A stretch of DNA of 64,000 bases from Bradyrhizobium sp. AUGA SZCCT0283 (GTDB taxonomy: Bacteria; Pseudomonadota; Alphaproteobacteria; Rhizobiales; Xanthobacteraceae). Under the pieces are notes generated by a model, which saw only the letters and a program-made list of their open reading frames with translations, was not told where the DNA came from and did no database searches. Positions 58,997 through 64,000 of this stretch are shown piece after piece (position 1 is the stretch's first letter; the number at the start of each line of letters is the position of its first letter). The stretch lies in contig NZ_JAFCLU010000017.1 in assembly GCF_018130385.1 (NCBI RefSeq), positions 62,001 to 126,000 on the forward strand. The letters run 5' to 3'. A program made the translations under genes and the position numbers.

Positions 58997-60016
58997 ATGT
59001 CTGATTCTGTCGATCGCGGGCGCCGTCTGCTGCTCGGCGCGGCCTTGTCGGGAGTAGCTGGCAGGGCGTTCGCCCAGGCTGATGCGCCCGCGCGTCCGGC
59101 GGCCGCGCCGTCGTCGCGGCGGATGGAGCCGTTGAAGCATGTCGATGCCGGTGTCCTCAACATCGCCTATTATGAGGACGGCCCCGCGGATGGTCCGGTT
59201 GCGATCCTCCTGCACGGCTTTCCCTATGACATTCACATTTATGTAGATGTGGCCCCGCAACTGGCTGCGCAGGGCTGTCGCGTCATCGTCCCTTATTTAC
59301 GCGGCTTCGGCGCGACGCACTTTCGCGATTCCGCCACGCTTCGCTCCGGCGAGCAGGCGGCCATCGGCGCCGATGTGATCGCGCTGATGGATGCGCTCGG
59401 CATTCCGCGCGCGGTGCTCGCCGGGCACAATTGGGGTGGCCGAGCCGCTTGCGTCGCCGCCGCGCTGTGGCCGGAGCGGTGCCGCGGCATGGTGAGCGTG
59501 AACAGCTACCTGATCCAGGACCTTGCGCGCGCTACGGTGCCGATCAGCCCCAAATATGAGGTCGCGCTCTGGTACGAGTATTATTTTCAGACCGAGCGCG
59601 GGCGGGCCGGGCTGGCTGCCAACCGGCGTGAGATCGGCAGGATATTATGGGAGCAGTGGTCGCCCGAGTGGGATTTCGATGACGCCACTTTCGAGCGCTC
59701 CGCTAGGGCGCATGACAATCCCGATTATGTCGACGTCGTGATCCACAGCTATCGCCATCGCTTCGGCGCGGCGGCAGGCGATCCGCATTATGCCGATGTG
59801 CAGCGGCGGCTGGCGTTGCTACCTCCGATCTCCGTGCCGTCAATTACATTGGATGGCGACAAGGACGGCGTGCTGCCCGCGAGCGACGGAAGCGCCAGCG
59901 CGTCCAAATTCTCCGGCCGCCGCATCCACCGCGTGGTGCCGGGTGCCGGACATAATATGCCGCTGGAAGCGCCGGAGGCTTTTGCAGCGGCGGTCATGGA
60001 GCTGATCCGCGCTTAG
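58997..60016 (+). CDS. Exported alpha/beta hydrolase paralogue with Asn in place of the Asp nucleophile
   Basis: This 339-residue protein is very similar to the one at 58049 over its whole length (PYDIHIYVDVAPQLAAQGCRVIVPYLRG). It differs in two ways. It has a Tat-like signal (DRGRRLLLGAALSGVAGRAFAQA) at the start. The nucleophile motif reads GHNWGGRAACV, with Asn (codon AAT) where the first copy has Asp. The acid (TLDGDKDGVLP) and His (GAGHNMPLEAPEAF) are kept. Without deamidation it should not form the alkyl-enzyme ester, so it may be a binding protein or have a changed reaction. Confidence 0.85.
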   Translation: MSDSVDRGRRLLLGAALSGVAGRAFAQADAPARPAAAPSSRRMEPLKHVDAGVLNIAYYEDGPADGPVAILLHGFPYDIHIYVDVAPQLAAQGCRVIVPYLRGFGATHFRDSATLRSGEQAAIGADVIALMDALGIPRAVLAGHNWGGRAACVAAALWPERCRGMVSVNSYLIQDLARATVPISPKYEVALWYEYYFQTERGRAGLAANRREIGRILWEQWSPEWDFDDATFERSARAHDNPDYVDVVIHSYRHRFGAAAGDPHYADVQRRLALLPPISVPSITLDGDKDGVLPASDGSASASKFSGRRIHRVVPGAGHNMPLEAPEAFAAAVMELIRA

Positions 60017-60066
60017 GTCGACTTTGCCGCATGGCCAGCGGCCGCGGGCGTTTTGTCATCTAGTTC

Positions 60067-60152
60067 GTCATGCCCGGCCTTGTGCCGGCATCCACGTCTT
60101 CGTTTCCTTGGGCGAGAAAGACGTGGATGGCCGGGACAAGCCCGGCCATGAC
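60067..60152. repeat. Palindromic interspersed repeat of a second type
   Basis: The left half (GTCATGCCCGGCCTTGTGCC) and right half (ACAAGCCCGGCCATGAC) are inverted copies around AAGACGTGGATG and its complement. Such GCCCGGC palindromes are common between alphaproteobacterial genes. It lies between convergent genes. Confidence 0.7.
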
Positions 60153-60162
60153 AAAGGAGAGA

Positions 60163-60420
60163 TCAGCGTCGCTTGCCACTCCATCCTCGGGCGATAACGT
60201 CGTTCATCTCGTTTATTGAAAGCGACTTGCCTTTTTGCTTCGTTTTCAAGAAGCCGAAAACATCGGAAATTTTGCCCGTCGACTGAGCTGCCTTAATCTC
60301 TATTGTCCCGTTGGGAAGCTTGCTTATGGTGACTTTCCCGCCGGGGCGCACACCTAGCTGTTCAAGCAAGTCCCTGCGCAGGGTGACCTGACCTTTAGTG
60401 GTGACGACAACCGCGCTCAT
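60163..60420 (-). CDS. MazE/AbrB-fold DNA-binding protein, orphan antitoxin
   Basis: This 85-residue protein has an N-terminal AbrB-type domain (MSAVVVTTKGQVTLRRDLLEQLGVRPGGKVTISKLPNGTIEIKAA). The C-terminal part (GKISDVFGFLKTKQKGKSLSINEMNDVIARGWSGKRR) is of the antitoxin type. No PIN or MazF toxin gene is next to it, so it is an orphan or a plain regulator. The ATG at 60420 is preferred over the upstream start at 60480. Confidence 0.75.
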   Translation of the reverse strand: MSAVVVTTKGQVTLRRDLLEQLGVRPGGKVTISKLPNGTIEIKAAQSTGKISDVFGFLKTKQKGKSLSINEMNDVIARGWSGKRR

Positions 60421-60562
60421 GGCCAATCTCGAATTTGATCTCTGAAAAGTGAGGCTGGAAAGCCAATGATTCAAGATCAACCGAGAATAGTTTTGCGCGG
60501 GGTTTGGCTGCTCACGCCCGCCGTGGGCGTGACGGTGAGTGTTGCGTTCGCGGCCTCAGCAA

Positions 60563-61144
60563 TCAGTGAGTATAAGTCCTCAGGACATAGCGGGCTTGTT
60601 CGAAGCCCATCTCAGCCGCCTTCCTCAGCAGCCGCAGCGCCTCTTCGCTCGGGCGGCCGTCGACGAACTGCCTTATGGCAAAGAGGTACAACGTCTCCTG
60701 GTGCTCTTGCGCATAAGCTCGGCCGTACCACGACTGTGCGCCCTCGGGATCGACCGGATACCCATATTGCCCGGTTTCCAAATACCACGCCAAGTGGTGC
60801 TGCGCTTCGCCGTATCCATTCTCGGCCGCACGTTCGAGCCAGTAGTTAGCTAGTTCGATATTTCGAGCCTGGAGATTGCCGAAGCGAATGTGCATTCCGA
60901 GCTCCCATTGAGCCTCTGCGTTGTCGCCCTCGGCCAGATCTTCAAGTCTGCCAAGCCAGTGCTCGGTTCGCGCCGGGTCAATCGGAAATCCTTCCTCTCT
61001 CCCTGCATGCCAGAATGCTGCATGGAAACAAGCAACGGGATCACCTTGTTCCGCGGCGGCCTCCATCAGTCGAAGAGCGGCAACGTTATCGTCGCGGTTG
61101 TATGCTTCCCATGCCTCCAGAAATAAGCGCGATCGTGCTTTCAT
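60563..61144 (-). CDS. Sel1-repeat protein
   Basis: This 193-residue protein has Sel1-type TPR repeats: AALRLMEAAAEQGDPVACFHAAFWHA, AEAQWELGMHIRFGNLQA, NYWLERAAENGYGEAQHHLAWYLE, ALRLLRKAAEMGFEQARYVL. Such proteins bind partners and assemble complexes. There is no signal peptide. Its ATG at 61144 coincides with the stop region of the upstream permease gene, so it is translated from the same mRNA as the ABC-2 exporter. Confidence 0.82.
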   Translation of the reverse strand: MKARSRLFLEAWEAYNRDDNVAALRLMEAAAEQGDPVACFHAAFWHAGREEGFPIDPARTEHWLGRLEDLAEGDNAEAQWELGMHIRFGNLQARNIELANYWLERAAENGYGEAQHHLAWYLETGQYGYPVDPEGAQSWYGRAYAQEHQETLYLFAIRQFVDGRPSEEALRLLRKAAEMGFEQARYVLRTYTH

Positions 61145-62667
61145 CACCCCCGCCGCGGGCTGATCTTCCACGTCGCCGCGAGAATGGCCGCGGTCATCGC
61201 GCCGCTGATCACGGCGGCGATCGGTATCGTGAGCGCCAGCGCCGCGGTCGCGGCCCAGCCGATCGAGCAGAAGGCTTCGGCGAATGTCGCCGGCCGCGAC
61301 GAGGTCTGGCGGCGGCGGAACTGGCTGCGTTTGGCCTGCACGCGGAACCAAAACTGGATCGCAGCCGCCGAGACGGTTGCGACGATGACGCCGAGCGCGG
61401 TGACGATCGCCTGTGTCACGGAAGCAAAGGCAAGGGCTGCGATCAGCGGCGCGAAGATGGCGCCGATTGCGATCAGCACCACCTCGACCTTGGCGCGGGT
61501 CACGCGCGACGGCTGCAGCGGCGCGGTCGCGACCAGGTCGGCGGCGTCTTCGCCCGAGATCGTCAGCCAGGCAAGGCCGCCGGCAAGCTGGCCCGCCGCC
61601 ATCACGATCACGGGCGTGATCAAGACGATCGCGGTCGAGCTTTCGGAAAAACTTCGCCACAGCATCAGGGCCGGCGGCACCAGATACAGCAGTTGCATCA
61701 GGCTCTGCGACAACAGCCACGGATCGCGGCGCAGCAGCAGGAACTCCTTGGCGCGCAGCGCCTGTTGCCGCGAACCGCCGCGAAATGCGGTCGCGCGCGC
61801 TCCGCGACGGACGGACCGGGCGGTTGCGGCGACACTGACGACGGTATCGGCAAATCTCGGCGAGAACACCGCCATCACGGCGCCGAGCAGCACGAGCCCG
61901 CCGGCCATCAGCCACGACAGCACCATGCCATCGCCGATCGCCGCGCGCGCCGGCCACCACAGCGGGCTGTCGAGCGCCGGCGCATAGGCCGCAGCGGCAT
62001 CGGAGGTCAGCACCGCAAAGCGTGACAACGTACCGTAGGAAAGGATGGCGGCGACCTGCAGCGCGATGACGAAGCCGGCGCCGATGATGGCGGCAACGAT
62101 CTGCGCGACGAGACGGGTGCGGCTCGGGCCGATCAACCTGAACAGCGCGACCGTGATCGCGATCGCCACGGCGGCAGCGGTGAGGCCAATGGCGACGACG
62201 ACGCCGAACGTCGAGAGCCATCTAATGCCGCCGCCAATCACGAGAACGTCGACAAAGGGCGTCGACAGCAACAGCGCCATCCCGGTGACCGACAGCGCAA
62301 TCGCCGCGATCCGCACCGAGAACACGTTGGCGAGGTTCGCAGGCGACGACATGATGAGGTCGAGATCGGCGCGGGCGTAAAACACCCGCGTCACGGATTC
62401 GATGGCCTGCGACAGCATCAGGGCCCAGGCAAGGAAGATGGTCGCCGTGATGACGATCAATTCAGGCTTGCCGAGCGGGGCTTGCAGATCGGCGAAGCGG
62501 CCGATCACCGCATAGGCCGGCAGGTGCATGATGGCGACGAACACGATCAGGGCGATGATCGCGCGCTTTCGCTTTCCGCGGCTGCCGGCGATCATCGCCA
62601 GCCATTCGCGCCAGGCCAGACGGATCTCGTGCCGGGCAAACCAGCTGAGCGCCGCGGCCGAACTCAT
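61144..62667 (-). CDS. ABC-2 type exporter permease
   Basis: This 507-residue membrane protein has about 10-12 hydrophobic segments (AIIALIVFVAIMHLPAYAVI, ELIVITATIFLAWALMLSQA, LVAQIVAAIIGAGFVIALQV, VEVVLIAIGAIFAPLIAALA). A central cytoplasmic stretch (RRGARATAFRGGSRQQALRAKEFLLLRRDPWLLSQ) is the part that usually contacts the ATPase. It overlaps the ATPase gene by 4 bases. Substrate unknown; the large split permease with one ATPase suggests lipid or drug export. Confidence 0.8.
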   Translation of the reverse strand: MSSAAALSWFARHEIRLAWREWLAMIAGSRGKRKRAIIALIVFVAIMHLPAYAVIGRFADLQAPLGKPELIVITATIFLAWALMLSQAIESVTRVFYARADLDLIMSSPANLANVFSVRIAAIALSVTGMALLLSTPFVDVLVIGGGIRWLSTFGVVVAIGLTAAAVAIAITVALFRLIGPSRTRLVAQIVAAIIGAGFVIALQVAAILSYGTLSRFAVLTSDAAAAYAPALDSPLWWPARAAIGDGMVLSWLMAGGLVLLGAVMAVFSPRFADTVVSVAATARSVRRGARATAFRGGSRQQALRAKEFLLLRRDPWLLSQSLMQLLYLVPPALMLWRSFSESSTAIVLITPVIVMAAGQLAGGLAWLTISGEDAADLVATAPLQPSRVTRAKVEVVLIAIGAIFAPLIAALAFASVTQAIVTALGVIVATVSAAAIQFWFRVQAKRSQFRRRQTSSRPATFAEAFCSIGWAATAALALTIPIAAVISGAMTAAILAATWKISPRRG

Positions 62668-63416
62668 GCGGCGGCTGCCTCAGTGTTGACGAGGGCGATG
62701 AACATGTCTTCGAGGCTGGTATCGTTGCGGCCGTTCTGCTGGCGCAGCTCAGTGAGCGTGCCCTCGGCCACCAGCCGGCCGGCGGCGATGACGCCGATGC
62801 GATCGGCCATCCGTTCGGCGACTTCGAGAATATGCGTCGTCATGATCACGGTGCAGCCGGCACGGACGCGGTCCTGCAGTAATCCCTTGACGTGACGCGC
62901 CGACAGCGCATCGAGGCCGGTCAACGGCTCGTCCAGGATGATCAGCCGGGGATCGTGAACCAGCGCGCCGGCCAGCGCCACCTTCTGGCGCATGCCCTTG
63001 GAGAATCCTTCGCAGCGCTCGTGCAGATGCGGCTCCAGTCCGAGCGACACCAGAAGCTGCTGCGCCGAGGGGCCGGAAACCGCGGGATCGATGCCCCAGA
63101 GGCCGGCGACGAATTCGAGATATTCCAGCGGCGTCAGCTTGTCGTAGATCATCGGTTCGTCGGAGACCCATGCCATGATCTGCTTGGCGGCGACGGGATC
63201 AGCGAGTGCGTCGATGCCCAAAATGGAGACAGAGCCGGCGTCGGGCCGCAGCAGGCCGGCGACCATCCGCAAGGTCGTGGTCTTGCCGGCGCCATTGGGG
63301 CCGAGCAGGGCGTAAAATTCGCCCGCGCGAACGGTCAGGTCGAGCGCGTCGACCGCGGGGCGGTCAAAACGCTTCGTTAACCCTCGCACTTCGAGCGCCG
63401 ATACATCTGACTGCAT
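62664..63416 (-). CDS. ABC transporter ATPase (ABC-2 type)
   Basis: This 250-residue ATPase has Walker A GPNGAGKTT, the Q-loop region AWVSDEPMIYDKLTPLEYLEF, the signature FSKGMRQKVALAGALVHDP (degenerate, SKGMRQK), Walker B LIILDEPLTGLD and the switch His in MTTHILEVAE. It is the first gene of a three-gene operon with the ABC-2 permease (62667) and the Sel1 protein. I chose the ATG at 63416; a longer frame upstream is non-coding. Confidence 0.9.
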   Translation of the reverse strand: MQSDVSALEVRGLTKRFDRPAVDALDLTVRAGEFYALLGPNGAGKTTTLRMVAGLLRPDAGSVSILGIDALADPVAAKQIMAWVSDEPMIYDKLTPLEYLEFVAGLWGIDPAVSGPSAQQLLVSLGLEPHLHERCEGFSKGMRQKVALAGALVHDPRLIILDEPLTGLDALSARHVKGLLQDRVRAGCTVIMTTHILEVAERMADRIGVIAAGRLVAEGTLTELRQQNGRNDTSLEDMFIALVNTEAAAA

Positions 63417-63711
63417 GATGACGGGACGGTCCGATTTCGTTTCGTCGTTCGAGGAACATGGACCGAAGAACTTTCGGCGCGGTGAATCCAGCGGCCCAAA
63501 TCGTGCCGAACCCCGCAACTTCCCGGGCTGCGGCATTTCTGCGCAATTCTTAACAACTCCGCGGCCAGCGCTTTGTTGACAGCGGTCGACGCTTTGGGCT
63601 CAATGCAGCGGGACATATGCGGCTACAGGCATCGTGGATGCTCGATAGCGTGTAGACACAAGATGCGGAAAAGGCGGTCGACAGAATCGCCTGGCATCGG
63701 GGAGGGAAATG

Positions 63712-64000
63712 ATGCTGGACTTCGTTCAGCAGCTGGTGAGTGGCATCGCGCTCGGCTGCGTTTACGGCTTGATCGCACTCGGCTTTGTGCTCGTTTACAA
63801 GGCAACCGAGGTCGTCAATTTCGCCCAGGGCGATTTGATGATGCTGGGCGGGTTCTTCGCCTTCACCTTCATCGGCATGCTCGGTCTCAATTACTGGCTC
63901 GGATTCGCCGGCGCGGTCATCGCCATGGCGGCGTTCGGAATGCTGGCCGAGCGCGTCGTGGTGCGTCCGATCCTCGGCTATCCGCAGTTTTCCATCATCA
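63712..64000 (+). CDS. livH: Branched-chain amino acid ABC transporter permease (LivH type), partial
   Basis: The first 96 residues are visible before the window ends: MLDFVQQLVSGIALGCVYGLIALGFVLVYKATEVVNFAQGDLMMLGGFFA, the standard LivH start, with the KATEVVNFAQGDLMMLGG motif. GGAGGG lies 5 bases before the ATG at 63712 (an ATG one codon earlier is also possible). It is probably the first gene of a Liv operon that continues to the right, and it is divergent from the ABC-2 operon. Confidence 0.93.
   Translation, partial: MLDFVQQLVSGIALGCVYGLIALGFVLVYKATEVVNFAQGDLMMLGGFFAFTFIGMLGLNYWLGFAGAVIAMAAFGMLAERVVVRPILGYPQFSII

Noticed and set aside
1..64000. CRISPR array or prophage structural genes
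   Set aside because: I saw no regularly spaced short repeats, no cas genes and no capsid, portal or tail genes.

Overview
The window is high-GC alphaproteobacterial DNA and reads like a Bradyrhizobium or close relative. The evidence is the gene families (PilZ singles, DUF1488, HxlR, DadA plus Dpp transport, GH130, LivH-type permease), the codon use, and several copies of a 27-bp-arm palindrome (CATTGCGAGCGCAGCGAAGC core) of the kind scattered through these genomes. The species is inferred from familiarity, not from a search.

Bases 1-8141 are the right end of an integrated element. A tyrosine recombinase (6613-7914, minus) lies next to a 46-bp 3' fragment of a tRNA-Arg(ACG) gene at 8096-8141 that has no 5' half, which is the usual footprint of integration into a tRNA 3' end. 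The rest of the element holds small hypothetical genes, a PilZ protein, a ribbon-helix-helix regulator and at least five genes whose coding sense continues only through frameshifts. Some of these shifts fall in A6, C6 and C8 runs.

Bases 8.2-20.7 kb carry an autotransporter GDSL esterase with a LuxR-type regulator, a higBA toxin-antitoxin pair behind two matching operators, a winged-helix/TPR regulator beside an O-methyltransferase, and a type I secretion operon (ABC exporter and HlyD adaptor) flanked by two low-complexity proteins that look like its cargo. Bases 20.7-27.6 kb are one uptake locus: a DadA-like D-amino acid dehydrogenase followed by a five-gene dipeptide ABC transporter.

Bases 27.7-36.1 kb hold a PilZ protein, a divergent GST/HxlR pair, a second winged-helix/TPR regulator, an amidase, and a run of small proteins beside a transglutaminase-like protease. 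Bases 36.7-42.6 kb hold a mannose operon (phosphomannose isomerase, a two-domain glycosyltransferase, a GH130 phosphorylase) and four small proteins. Bases 42.6-46.5 kb hold a VOC protein, vapBC, a small secreted protein behind an EcfG-type promoter, and the most unusual gene of the window: a 580-residue protein that joins a ClpS-like N-degron-binding domain, a ClpX-type zinc finger and an AAA+ motor.

Bases 47-50.4 kb hold a two-subunit ThDP decarboxylase, a LysR regulator and a triple-rhodanese protein. The remainder holds a DNA glycosylase, a DEAD-box helicase, an M29 aminopeptidase, an amidohydrolase, an MBL-fold protein, a tandem pair of alpha/beta hydrolases (one with its Asp nucleophile changed to Asn), an orphan MazE-type protein, an ABC-2 exporter with a Sel1 protein, and the start of a livH-like permease at the right edge.
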